41,809 nt of DNA from CAWCFV01 sp963794995. GTDB lineage: Bacteria; Actinomycetota; Actinomycetes; JACCUZ01. The position numbers were made by a program, and so were the translations under genes. The stretch is taken from positions 1-41,809 of the forward strand of contig CAWCFV010000001.1 of NCBI GenBank assembly GCA_963794995.1, given 5' to 3'. Below the pieces are notes generated by a model, which was not told the DNA's origin, did not search any database, and was given only the letters and a program-made list of their open reading frames with translations. Below, in pieces: positions 6,155 through 15,725 of the stretch. Position 1 is the first letter of the stretch, and each line of letters opens with the position of its first letter.

Positions 6155-7534
6155 GCGGTCACTCTCGCTCTCTGGTAGGGCTCGACGTCGTGCCGGCGGG
6201 CTGCCACGTCGCGGGGGCTGGACCGGGCGTTCACCGGCAGCGGCACGCACAGCAGGGCCAGGAACACCGGCCAGAGCTGGGCACGCTCGCGCGCCAGGAT
6301 CCCGAAGTTGCTGAACGAGGAGAAGGCGATGACGAAGGCGACGACGAACACCAGGCACAGGGCGACGTAGGGCTCGCGTCTCAGCAGGCGCGGCACCTGC
6401 AGCAGCTGTCGCCACGACCGGGCGACCAGCAGCAGGGCCAGCAGGCCCTCGGCGGCGGCGAGCAGCGTCTGGCTGTTGTGCGCCTCCTGGGGGAACGGCC
6501 GGAACAGCACCGTGACGAAGGCCATCGGGATGTTCGCCGGGTTGGTCGCCGGGTTGGGGCGGAACGCCGAGTCGCCGCCGCTGGTGCGGCTGCTCTGCTC
6601 GTCGATCGAGTCGCTCACGCCGGAGACCGACACCTCCTCGATGCCGAGGAAGGTGGCGGCCCGCAGCGTGACGAAGCCGGCCAGCACCGTGATCAGCACC
6701 AGGCCCCCGACCCGGACGATCGGCGTGAGCGAGGTGCGCCGCGACGGCGGGCGCAGCAGGAAGCCGACGCTCAGCCCGGCGATGGCGATGGCGGCCACGT
6801 GCGGGCGCACCATGAGGGCGGCCGCGAGCCCGAGCCCGAGGACGACGAAGCCACCGCGCCGGTGCGTGAAAAGCCGGGCCGCGCCGTTGAGGCAGAGGCC
6901 GAGGGCGAGCACCATGAACGCGTCCTTGCCGAGGCTGGACGGCCAGTACAGCAGGGACGGCAGGAACATGATGAGCACGAGGTAGCGCCGGTGGTCGCCC
7001 GTCCGGCAGGGCGATCCGGAAGGCCCGGTAGGCGAGGACCAGCCCGAGGAAGGCGAACCAGGAGAAGACGAAGAAGCCGCCGATCAGCGTCGGCCCGATG
7101 ATCATGTAGACGATCGCGGTCACGACGATGATGAAGCCGGCGCCGATGAAGTGCGGCCACCCGACCTTGGCGTCGAAGAAGCCGTCCCAGTACAGCGGGG
7201 CCAGCCGGCGGCCGTTGCGGTTGTAGACGCTGGCGTCCCCGGTGCCCTCGTAGAGCGTGAAGATCGACTGGTAGCGGGTCAGGCTGACCGCGAACTTCAC
7301 GACCAGGGCGAGCAGCATGACCTTGGGCGCCCACGAGTCGTTGTCGGCCCGGCCGACGCGCACCAGGATCGGCCAGGTCAGGAGCATCAGCAGCGGGGCG
7401 ACGATGATCCCGCCCCAGAAGTCGTAGGGCCAGTTGCTCATGGCCCAGCTCAGGAAACCCACGTAGAGACCGACGGCAGCCACTCCCACGACCACGGCCC
7501 GGTCCGGGAGCGGCCCGAGTGCGGACAGCCTCAC
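6151..7534 (-). CDS. Polytopic membrane protein, probable EPS polymerase (Wzy/EpsG-like; frameshifted)
   Basis: About 460 residues with roughly ten hydrophobic segments. The region reading FLPSLLYWPSSLGKDAFM, followed by a long hydrophobic run, is like the 'P-S-x-x-x-W-P-S-S-x-G-K-(D/E)' stretch in EpsG/Wzy-type polysaccharide polymerases. A large loop with DSIDEQSSRTSGGDSAF separates later segments. One indel near 6997-7001 (an extra G in a run) splits the gene after YRAFRIALPDG. GTG 7534 overlaps the nucleotidyltransferase stop (GTGA). Role: joins lipid-linked repeat units on the outer face of the membrane. The assignment rests on position and pattern, so it is moderate. Confidence 0.6.
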
Positions 7535-8727
7535 CCTCGGCGCCGTGCGCGCACTGCCTTGCTGACGCCTCGGCCGAGCCAGGTGCGGTAGGTGAGCCCG
7601 TGGTCGTCGAGGAACGCCCGGCTGGGGAAGGCCAGCGTGGTCACCAGGGCCACCCGGTCACGCAGCCGGGGGAGCGCGGTCAGGGCGGCCAGCGACTTGG
7701 CCGTGTAGCTCGCGCCGTCGGCGCGGTAGACGGCCCGCCGGCGCGCGTCGAGCTCGCTGGGCTGGTAGGCCTCGGCCCACGCCGACAGCGCGGTGACGTC
7801 GGCGAGCTCCAGCACCGTCCAGGCCAGGGTGACCGCCTCGGCCAGCACCGCCTCCATCTGCCAGCGCTGCGCCAGCCGCCGGGCGTCGTCGGCCGCGGCG
7901 GCCTCACCGAAGAGCAGCATCTCGGCGAGGTCGCGGCTGGGCAGGTACGGCACGGTGAGCTGGTGGCCGAGCGTCGCGTGGATGGCGGCGTGCAGGAGGC
8001 GGGCGCCGTCGGTCAGCGCCGGCAGCGTGCGGCCGCCGATCTCGATCGGGCGGGAGTCCTCCCAGAGGTCCGCCAGCTCGACCGTGAGCCCCCACGGGCC
8101 CTGGACGAAGGTGCGGTGCAGGTCGACCTCGAAGCCGGCGGCCGTGCGCAGGGTGGCGCCCTTGCCGAAGCGACGGTCGAACCCGGCCCGCGGCGCGCCC
8201 CAGATCCGGCCGATCCCGGCGTCCTCCAGCACGGTGACCGCCCGCGCGAAGTCGTCGGAGCGCACCAGCAGGTCGACGTCGACGAACGGACGCAGGCAGG
8301 GGTCCTCGTAGTCGAGCTGGGCCACCGCGGACCCCTTGAGCACCCGCACCTCGATGTCCGCAGCCGACAGCCGGTCGGTGAGCTCGACGAGCAGGCCCTC
8401 GAGCCGGATCGCCTGGCCCATGGCCGACAGGTGGCGGCCGGCAACCGTCTCGCGCTGCGACGGCGTGACCGGCAGGTCACCGTTGCGCACGGCGATGGCG
8501 GCCAGCCCGATGAGCTTGCCGACCTCGATCCGGCGCAGGAACAGCGCGAACGACTCGTCGTCGAACGGCTCGGTCATCGGCGCCGTGCCGGAGCCGTCTA
8601 GCCCGTAGGCGGCGACCCAGCGCAGCGCCACGCCGACAGGGTCGTCGCCCAGCACCACCGCGCCGGGGCGCCCGGTCTCCGTGGAGATGGTCGGACCGGT
8701 CGTCGCGGGCGTGGTGGCGGTGGTCAC
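7531..8727 (-). CDS. NTP_transf_5-type nucleotidyltransferase
   Basis: 398 residues, intact. KGSAVAQ at about 131-137 and FVDVDLLV at 148-155 give the metal-binding acidic pair of the nucleotidyltransferase fold; EVDLHRTF (200-207) supplies a third acidic residue. This is the pattern of the uncharacterised NTP_transf_5 family, which often stands beside PqqD-like and HPr-kinase-like genes in EPS or peptide clusters. A nucleotidyl transfer to a protein, peptide or sugar is possible; the substrate is unknown. It overlaps both neighbours by 4 nt (PqqD-like upstream, polymerase downstream), so it belongs to the same operon. Confidence 0.75.
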   Translation of the reverse strand: MTTATTPATTGPTISTETGRPGAVVLGDDPVGVALRWVAAYGLDGSGTAPMTEPFDDESFALFLRRIEVGKLIGLAAIAVRNGDLPVTPSQRETVAGRHLSAMGQAIRLEGLLVELTDRLSAADIEVRVLKGSAVAQLDYEDPCLRPFVDVDLLVRSDDFARAVTVLEDAGIGRIWGAPRAGFDRRFGKGATLRTAAGFEVDLHRTFVQGPWGLTVELADLWEDSRPIEIGGRTLPALTDGARLLHAAIHATLGHQLTVPYLPSRDLAEMLLFGEAAAADDARRLAQRWQMEAVLAEAVTLAWTVLELADVTALSAWAEAYQPSELDARRRAVYRADGASYTAKSLAALTALPRLRDRVALVTTLAFPSRAFLDDHGLTYRTWLGRGVSKAVRARRRG

Positions 8728-9023
8728 TGCGCCACCTCGAGCACCGAGTAGCCGGTGAGCTGGGCGATCAGGTCGGCGGTCGCGCCGGTCACGTCCTCGC
8801 CGCCCGCCTCGAAAACCCGGCCCACCTCGGCAGCGACGTCGCCGACGGTGGTCGGGACCGCGACGAGGTCCCAGACGAGGGCGCCGATCGCGTCGAGGCT
8901 GACCACGTCGCCGCTCGGCACCAGGATCACCGCGCCGTCGAGGGTGCGTCGCCAGAGCACCCCGGGCGCCCGTACGACGCTGGCGTCGACGACGGCCGGG
9001 GCGGGTGACACGTCCGCGGTCAC
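8724..9023 (-). CDS. PqqD-like protein
   Basis: 99 residues. Strand region ASVVRAPGVLWRRTLDGAVILVPSGDVVSLD, then the family helix IGALVWDLVAVPTTVGDVAAEVGRVF and a C-terminal helix ending GYSVLEVAQ. The GTG start at 9023 overlaps the dehydrogenase stop (GTGA), and the stop overlaps the nucleotidyltransferase start. It stands immediately before the nucleotidyltransferase and is therefore its most likely functional partner. It is clearly divergent from the other three PqqD-like proteins in the window, which suggests different peptide specificity (inference). Confidence 0.75.
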   Translation of the reverse strand: MTADVSPAPAVVDASVVRAPGVLWRRTLDGAVILVPSGDVVSLDAIGALVWDLVAVPTTVGDVAAEVGRVFEAGGEDVTGATADLIAQLTGYSVLEVAQ

Positions 9024-10332
9024 AGCCGGACCACCTTCTCGGAGTGCCCGAGCACGGCGTTGCGCGCGTCGAACACCAGCCGGGACGAGGCGACGATCCG
9101 GTCGATGTCGTAGCTGCTGTGCGGGGTGAGCAGCACCACGACGTCAGCCCAGGCGAGGAGCCGGGTGGAGAGCTCCTCGCTCTCCAGCACGAGGTCGTGG
9201 TCGTCGATCTGCGCGACGTAGGGGTCGTGGTAGCTGATCTCGGCCCCCTTCTGCCGCAGCCGGCTCATGACCTCGAGCGCCGCGGACTCGCGGACGTCAC
9301 CGACGTCGGGCTTGTAGGTGACGCCGAGCGCCAGCACGCGGGCGCCGCGCACCGACAGGCCGTGGTCGTTGAGGGCCTCGACGATGCGTGACGCGACGTA
9401 GCGCGGCATCTGGGCGTTGATGTCCTGCGCGGTCTCGACCAGGCGGAACGGCCGGCCGGTGTCGCGGCGGGACTGCCAGGCGAGGTAGGTCGGGTCGAGC
9501 GGGATGCAGTGGCCGCCGACACCCGGGCCGGGGTAGAACGGCATGAAGCCGAACGGCTTGGTCGCCGCCGCGCCGATGACCTCCCAGACGTCGATGCCCT
9601 GCTCGGCGCAGAGCGTCGCGAGCTCGTTGACGAGGGCGATGTTGACCATGCGGAAGGTGTTCTCCAGCAGCTTGGCCATCTCGGCCGCCCGGGTGCTGGA
9701 CACCGTGTGCGACGTCGTCGACGAGCTGGCCGTAGAACGCTGCCGCCAGCTCGGTCGCCGTCCTCGTCGAGGCCGCCGACGACGCGCGGGGTGTTGCGCA
9801 GGCCGTACTTCGCGTTGCCCGGGTCGATGCGCTCGGGGGAGTAGGCGAGCAGCGAGGTCCTCGCCGACGCGCAGACCGCTCTGCCTCGAGCAGCGGCAGC
9901 AGCACGCTGCTCGGTGGTGCCGGGGTAGGTGGTCGACTCCAGGATGACCAGGGTCCCGGGCGTGAGGTGCGGCGCCGGCCGCGGCGGCCGGCGGCGTCGA
10001 TGAACGACAGGTCGGGACGGTGCTCGATGACCGGGGTCGGTACGCAGATCAGCGACGACGTCGGCGTCGGAGACCGCGGAGAAGTCGGTGCCGAAGGTGA
10101 GCCGGCCCGACGCGTACGCGCTGGCGAAGAGCCGCTCGTCGACGCCCGGCACGACGTTGTCACCGGTCGACAGGGCCTGCACCCGGGCGACGTCGACGTC
10201 GACGGCCCGGACCCACATGCCCACCTCGGCGGCCGCCGAGGCCACCGACAGGCCGACGTAGCCCTGGCCGATGACCGCGACGGTCGCCTGCCGGGTCTCG
10301 ATGAGGGCCTTGAGCTCGCTCCACTCGTACAC
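9020..10332 (-). CDS. UDP-glucose/GDP-mannose dehydrogenase family (multiply frameshifted)
   Basis: Oxidises a UDP-hexose to the uronic acid used in acidic EPS. N-terminal Rossmann motif VIGQGYVGL, DVDVARVQALSTG, FGTDFSAVSDAD; then LICVPTPV, GTLVILESTTYPGTTEQ, LLAYSPERIDPGN; the catalytic cysteine in GVGGHCIPLDPTY; and the C-terminal domain with VTYKPDVGDVRESAA. The pieces lie in different frames, with breaks near 10055, 9985, 9895, 9870, 9765 and 9710. The last 227 residues (from about 9703) are intact. Substrate (Glc, GlcNAc or ManNAc type) cannot be decided here. GTG 10332 directly follows the stop of the Wzz-kinase gene. Confidence 0.85.
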
Positions 10333-11954
10333 CTACTGCTCCCCCCTGCTGGACTTGCCGGTCAGCGCCTCGGTGCGGTCGTCGGAGCCGAGGCGGCCCG
10401 ACACCCGCTGCCACGGCTGTCCGGCGCGCGGCGTGGCGTTGACCACGACCCCGGACACCGGCACCCGCATCCGGGCGAGCAGCTCGACGCTGCGGTGCGC
10501 CTGGTCGCGGGTGGTCCGCCCGCTGCGCACCACCACGAGCACGCTGTCGACGTAGGGCATCAGGTCGATGGCCTCGTTGGCCGTGAGCAGGGGGCCGGCG
10601 TCGATCACGACCATGTCGGCGAGGCCGCGGGCCTCCTGCACCAGGCCGGCGATCTTGGTGGGCAGCGCCAGCGGCCGGTCGAGGGAGTTGCCGGCCGTCA
10701 CCAGCCGCACGTTGGGGATCGTGGTGGGCCGGGAGACCGTGAGCAGCTGGCTCGCCTCGGCGTCCCAGAGGTCGGAGAGGCCGGGGCCCCACGGCACGTC
10801 GAGCATCTTGTGCAACGAGGGGTTGCGGAAGTCGCAGTCCAGCACCAGCACCCGCTTGCCGGACTCGGCGAGCACGGCGGCGAGGTTCGCCGCCACGGTG
10901 GTCTTGCCGGCACCGGCCCGGGCGGAGACGACCAGGATCACCCGGGGCGCATCGGTGGTGGACCGGCGGGACTCGCTCGCCACCTCGGCCCCGAGCAGCG
11001 GGCGGCTGGGCAGCAGCATCATCGCGGAGCGCAGGCTGCGGTAGGCCTCGGCCTGGGCGCCACCCGGGTCGTCGGCCAGGAACAGCATCGAGCGCCGGTC
11101 GCTGCGGGCCCGGCGCGGGACCTCGGCGAGCACCGGCACGTTCATCGCCTGCTGGATCTCGTCGCGGCGCCGCAGGCGGGTGTCGAACCGCTCGAGGAGC
11201 AGGGCCAGCACGAGACCGAGCACCAGGCCGGCGAGCCCGGCGATCCGCAGCCGGCCGGACCGGGTGGCCGGCGCGGTGAACGACGTGAGGGCGGTCGCCG
11301 ACGGGGATCGGAGTCGCCCGCTGCAGCATCGTGAAGCCAGTGGTGGTGGCGACGTTGGCGAACTGCGACTGCAGGTCCTGGAACAGCGTCTGGTAGCGCG
11401 CGGTCAAGGCGGCTCGCTGCGCCTTGAGCACGACGTCGCTGGGATCGGCGGCGAGCTTCTCCTGCACACCGGCGATCTCAGCCGAGGTGTCGTTCAGCGA
11501 CTTCTCCAGCGACGCCACCGCCTCGGTGCGGTTCTCGCCGCGCTGGCTCTTGCAGGTACGCGAGCAGCTCGGTGGCGAAGGCGTTGGCGAGCTTGGCCGC
11601 CTCGGGCCCGTCGTTACCGGTGGCCTGGATCGAGATCGTGCCGACGTCGGCGTCGGGAGTGACGACGATCGCTGGAGGCGAGGACGGCCGGGTCGCCCTT
11701 GTAGCCGATCTTCTCCGCGACCAGCTCGGGCACCTGGCCCTTGGTGATGAACAGCGCGAGCGTAGCCCAGCGACTGCTGGCTGTCCGGGTCACGCAGCAG
11801 CGTGGCGGTGGCGTCGTAGGTGGTGGTGCGGGTGGCCACGACGTCCGGCCGGGCCGGCGTGGTGACCCAGGCGACCGCCAGGGCCACGAGCAGGCAGGCC
11901 AGCGACGATCTGCCAGCGCCGGCGGAGGGCCCTCAGGTAGTCGAGCGGGTCCAC
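10333..11954 (-). CDS. Wzz chain-length protein fused to BY-kinase (frameshifted)
   Basis: Starts with GTG 11954 (VDPLDYLRALRRRW), then a first membrane segment and a periplasmic Wzz part with coiled-coil-like SLEKSLNDTSAEIAGVQEKL and FANVATTTGFTMLQRA. A second membrane segment (GLVLGLVLALLLERFD) leads into the cytoplasmic tyrosine-kinase domain: Walker A SARAGAGKTTVAANLA, Walker A' VLVLDCDFRNPS and Walker B MVVIDAGP. The C-terminal tail has no tyrosine cluster, unlike many BY-kinases. The kinase part (from about 11223) is intact; the Wzz part has breaks near 11905, 11760, 11670, 11550 and 11300. Role: sets EPS chain length and regulates polymerisation. Confidence 0.8.
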
Positions 11955-11979
11955 GGTGCCCCTTCCGGTTCGAGGTCGA

Positions 11980-13887
11980 TCACCGCGCGACTGGGCCGGG
12001 ACCAGGTCGCGGGACAGGGTCGCCCGGTCCGTGGCCAGGTCGCAGCAGCTCGCACGCGACGGCGGGGCGACTCATGCCGGCACTGAGGTCGGACAGCCGG
12101 AGCACGCCGGCCCGCAGGGTCGCCACGTCGGGGACCACCGGGCTCAGGCGGACGACGGAGGGGTGCGCGGTCGGCTCGGGCAGCTCGTCGCGCAGTGCAG
12201 CTCCTCCTCGAGCTTCTCGCCCGGCGCGGATGCCGGTGACGCGGATCTCGACGTCGGCGCCGACCCGTCGCCCGCAGAGCCGGATCATGCGCTTGGCCAG
12301 GTCGATGATGCGCACCGGCTCGCCCATCTCGAGCATGAAGATCTCGCCGCCCTCCGACATGGCCGCGGCCTGCAGCACCAGCTGCACGGCCTCGGGGATG
12401 CTCATGAAGAAGCGGGTCATCCGCGGGTCGGTGACCGTGACCGGCCCGCCGGCCTCGATCTGGCGGACGAAGGTGGGGATGACGCTGCCGCGCGAGCCCA
12501 GCACGTTGCCGAAGCGGACCGCGCAGAAGCGCCGACTGCTCGCGGGCCGCGCGGACCGTGAGGAGCTCGCCGACCCGCTTGGACGCGCCCATCACGCTGG
12601 TGGGCTGCACGGCCTTGTCGGTGGAGATGAAGACGAAGCGCTCGACGCCGGCCGCGACGAGCGGCCTCGACGCACGTTGCGGGTGCCGATGACGTTGGTG
12701 CGCACCGCCTCGCCGGGGTAGTCCTCGAGCATCGGCACGTGCTTGTGCGCCGCGGCGTGGAAGACGATCTCGGGCCGGTGCTCGGCGAACAGCGACGGTG
12801 ACCCGGTCGCGCGTCGCGGATGTCGGCGAGCATCCAGCACCGCCGGTCGTGGTGCAGCGTCGCGCGATGTCGTGCAGATGGGTCTCGTCGTGGTCGAGCA
12901 GCAGCAGGCTGGCCGGCTCGCACGCGGCGACCTGGCGGGCGATCTCGCTGCCGATCGAGCCGCCGGCGCCGGTGATCAGCACCCGGCGTCCGGTGAGCAG
13001 CGCGCGCACGGCGTCGAGGTCGGTCTCGACCTGGCCGCGGCCGAGCAGGTCGTCGATCCGCAGCGCCCGGACGTCCTGCAGGCGCAGGCCGTGCGGACGA
13101 GGTCGTCGTAGTCGGGCACGACCCGGAGCGCGACACCGGCCCGCTCGGCCAGGCCGGCGAGCTGCCGGACGAGCTCGCGGGGTGCCGAGGGCACGGCGAG
13201 GATCACCTGGTGGGCCGACGTGGCGGCCACGGTCTCGGTCAGCTTCTTGGTCGAGCCGAGGACCCGGATGCCGTGACAGGACCGCCCGTGGGTGCGCGGG
13301 TCGTCGTCGAGCAGCGCGACCGGGACGAGCCCGGCGCGGGGGCTGGTCAGCATCTGGCGCACGAGCGCGGCACCGGTGTCACCGGCCCCGACGACGACGA
13401 CGCGGAGCCCCGAGGGCCCGCTGGGCCGGCGGTTGGCGGTGACCAGGCGGGACTGGAAGCGGGTGCAGCCCATCAGCCCGGTGGCGAGGGCCGAGCCGAG
13501 AACCACCACCCCCAGCGGGACCGGCCGGCGGTCGGCGCCGAGGACGTCGGTGAGGACAGTGACGGCCCCGAGCAGCAGGGCGGCGATGACCCCCGCGCGC
13601 AGCAGCTGGCGGGCCTCGATGACGCTGGCGTACCGCCACATCCGGCTGTACAGCCCGCTGGCCGACAGGACCCCGACGAACACGACGGCCGAGACGGCGG
13701 CGAACCACAGGAAGCTGCTCCAGGCGCCCCGCGGGAGGTCGCCGTCGTAGCGGAACAGGAGGGCGAGTGCGAGGGAGGTGGTGACCAGCAGGCCGTCGAG
13801 CAGCATGAGCACGGCGGTCGCGCGGCGCGTACGCCGCCACCAGCGCTGCCCGGGTGTGTCCCCGGCCAGCCCGATGATGTTGGTCAT
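11980..13887 (-). CDS. CapD/FlaA1-type nucleotide-sugar dehydratase/epimerase, membrane form (multiply frameshifted)
   Basis: First gene of the minus-strand EPS operon. ATG 13887 has GGGGGGG upstream. Four N-terminal membrane segments (to about residue 130), a CoA-binding-like domain (VVVVGAGDTGAALVRQM), then the SDR domain: VLITGAGGSIGSEIARQ, HAAAHKHVPMLE, ERFVFISTDKAVQPTSVMGASKR and FGNVLGSRGSVIP. This is the long PglF/WbpM/CapD form (4,6-dehydratase or 5-epimerase of UDP-GlcNAc), about 630 residues. The first 265 residues are intact; breaks follow near 13098, 12850, 12800, 12665, 12535, 12200 and 12030, so the exact stop is uncertain. Its keto-sugar product suits the aminotransferase at 4981-6154. 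Confidence 0.8.
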
Positions 13888-14099
13888 GGCCCCCCCATGA
13901 TCATGTGCGTGTCCCCACCTCGGGCCGTTCTGTGGGCGGCCCGAGCGTCCATCCTCGCCCGGCCGTCACAGCCTGTAAAGCGGAACGCGGAGACGGTGTC
14001 CGGATGGCCCATGCGGGTCCGCCTCTCAGCCGATGCCCCTCACGGAGCGTCACGGGGTGGTGCCGGTTCTGCATGCGGTGGCCTCCCGCGAGGGTGCGG
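13888..14099. other. Intergenic region ahead of the long EPS operon
   Basis: 212 nt without a credible gene. A 10-bp palindrome CATGATCATG lies at 13896-13905, just upstream of the operon's first ATG. The operon promoter is expected here. I see no confident -35/-10 pair and no strong hairpin. Confidence 0.35.
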
Positions 14100-14384
14100 T
14101 CAGGGGACGACGAGGATGTCGCGCTGCTCCATGGACGTGAGGGCCGCGAGCACGTCCCGCTGGAGCTGGTCCCGGTCGGCGTCGAAGAGCCTCGAGGCCG
14201 CGGTGACCATCTCTTCCACGGTCGTCTCGCCGTCGCAGAGCTCCCACAGGGCCAGTGCGGTCTCGTTGAGCATGTGCACGCGGTCGTTCGCGCCGTCGAC
14301 CAGCACGGTCTCGTCGCCGGACTGGCGCACCCAGAGGTTCGCGCCACGGACCGGCCGGCTGCTGATGGTCACCTCGCCGCTCAT
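14100..14384 (-). CDS. PqqD-like protein in the regulator operon
   Basis: 94 residues. VRGANLWVRQSGDETVLVDGANDRVHMLNETALALWELCDGETTVEEMVTAASRLF is a textbook PqqD pattern, with a strand pair and then LNxTAxxLWxLCDGxxTVxEM. ATG 14384 overlaps the regulator's stop (ATGA). Of the four PqqD-like proteins it is closest to the classical consensus. Standing in a regulator operon rather than beside an enzyme is unusual, and suggests peptide recognition may feed into regulation or serve all clients (inference). Confidence 0.8.
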   Translation of the reverse strand: MSGEVTISSRPVRGANLWVRQSGDETVLVDGANDRVHMLNETALALWELCDGETTVEEMVTAASRLFDADRDQLQRDVLAALTSMEQRDILVVP

Positions 14385-15052
14385 GCGGAGTCCTCCTGCC
14401 GCTCGGGGACCAGCCCCAGCTCGCGGGCGATGTTCGCGGCCTCCAGCCGCGAGTGCACCTCGAGCTTGGCCAGCACGTTCTGGATGTGGGTGCGCACCGT
14501 CTGGGGCGAGATGAACAGCTGGCGGGCGATCGCGTCGCCGTCGAGCCCCTGGGCGAGCTCGGCGAGGACCTGGCGCTCCCGCGCGCTGAGCCGGGCCAGG
14601 CGGTCGTCGCCGGCCTCGCTGGTGCGGCGGCGCTGGATCAGCTCCTTGAGCAGCCCGCCGAGCATCCGCCGGGGGACGCAGGCCTCGCCGCGGAGTGCGG
14701 CGTGCACCGTGTGGACGAGGTCGGTGAGGCGGCTGCCCCGGGTGACGTAGCCGATGGCGCCGGCGTCCAGCACCGACAGCAGCAGCTGCTCGTCGTCGCT
14801 CGCCGTGAGGACGAGGACGGTCGGCGGCGGGTCGAGCTGCTGCAGCGCGGCGCAGGTCTGCGTCAGGGACCCGGCGCCGGCGAGGGTGTCGGCCAGCACG
14901 ACGAGGTGGGGCTCCAGGCGCTTCGAGGCGTCCAGCGCGTCGGCGGCATCGGCCGCCTCGCCGACGACCCGGAGCCCGTCCTCGTTGTCGAGGGCCACCC
15001 GCAGGGCCGACCGGAACAGCCCCCGCTCCTCGGCGATGAGGATCCGCTTCAT
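14381..15052 (-). CDS. LuxR/NarL-type response regulator 1
   Basis: 223 residues. Receiver-like domain (1-120) with the acceptor-position aspartate at 55 (VVLAD), and T83 (VLVLTAS) and a basic-poor end; the usual N-terminal acidic pair is AEE. The C-terminal LuxR HTH is LSARERQVLAELAQG...ISPQTVRTHIQNVLAKLEVHSR. No histidine kinase gene is in the window. ATG 15052 overlaps the second regulator's stop by 1 nt. Probably a DNA-binding regulator of the EPS and/or peptide promoters; the repeats at 820-832, 1419-1431 and 2005-2017 have the size and symmetry such proteins bind (inference). Confidence 0.8.
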   Translation of the reverse strand: MKRILIAEERGLFRSALRVALDNEDGLRVVGEAADAADALDASKRLEPHLVVLADTLAGAGSLTQTCAALQQLDPPPTVLVLTASDDEQLLLSVLDAGAIGYVTRGSRLTDLVHTVHAALRGEACVPRRMLGGLLKELIQRRRTSEAGDDRLARLSARERQVLAELAQGLDGDAIARQLFISPQTVRTHIQNVLAKLEVHSRLEAANIARELGLVPERQEDSA

Positions 15053-15690
15053 CAGGCTGAGGCAGTACGGGGCTCGGGGAGCACCCCGGCCCGCCGGGCC
15101 GCGGTGACCGCCCCCAGCCGTCCGCCGACGCCGAGCTTGTCCAGGATCCGCCCCAGGTGGCTGCGCACCGTGTGGGGGGAGATGCCGAGCTGCTCGGCGA
15201 CGTCGGCGTTGGTGGCGCCGAGGGAGATGATCTCGAGGATCTCGAGCTCGCGGGTGGTCAGCGACCAGGGACCCTCGAGGGCCGGCTGCTCACCGTGGCG
15301 CTCCGGGGAGCCGCCGCCGGCGACGGTGCGCACGGTCTCGACGAGCTCGGAGACGTCGCGGGAGCGGTCGAAGCTCGCCGCGGCGCCGACGGCGCGCACG
15401 ATCTGCTGCATGGCCCGCGAGTTGTGCGCGGCCACCAGCACGAGCTGGCAGCTCGGCTCGTCGGCGACGTCGCGCGCCAGCCGGCGGAGGTGGCCGGCCT
15501 CGAGCCGGCTGTCGGCCAGCACGACGTCGGCCCCGGTGACGCCCTCGGGCCCGGACACGAGCCGCGCGTCGAGCCCTGACGCCCCCAGCGCCGTCACGAG
15601 CGCGTCGCCCGCCAGCGTCGAGCTGTCGGCGATCGCCACGCTCACCCTCGTCGGCGCGCAGCCGACCTCCCCCACCGCCATCGTGGACAC
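15052..15690 (-). CDS. LuxR-type regulator 2, atypical receiver
   Basis: 212 residues from GTG 15690. ATG 15681 is the more likely start, because the GGGGGG ribosome site directly abuts the GTG but is 8 nt from the ATG. The receiver-like part (IADSSTLAGDALVTAL, VVLADSRLEAG) keeps one aspartate at the acceptor position but lacks the usual switch and lysine motifs (VLVAAHNS, FDRSRD). The HTH is clear: LTTRELEILEIISLG...ISPHTVRSHLGRILDKLGVGGR. It may be phosphorylation-independent. It is co-transcribed with regulator 1 and a PqqD-like gene. Confidence 0.75.
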   Translation of the reverse strand: MSTMAVGEVGCAPTRVSVAIADSSTLAGDALVTALGASGLDARLVSGPEGVTGADVVLADSRLEAGHLRRLARDVADEPSCQLVLVAAHNSRAMQQIVRAVGAAASFDRSRDVSELVETVRTVAGGGSPERHGEQPALEGPWSLTTRELEILEIISLGATNADVAEQLGISPHTVRSHLGRILDKLGVGGRLGAVTAARRAGVLPEPRTASA

Positions 15691-15725
15691 CCCCCAGGTG
15701 TGTTCGACCTCGACCGTAGCCGAGT

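Noticed and set aside
4115..7534. A single 1139-residue fusion protein (membrane protein, aminotransferase, kinase)
   Set aside because: Its middle is low-complexity Arg/Gly text; it arises because indels join three genes that otherwise end and start with clean 4-nt overlaps.
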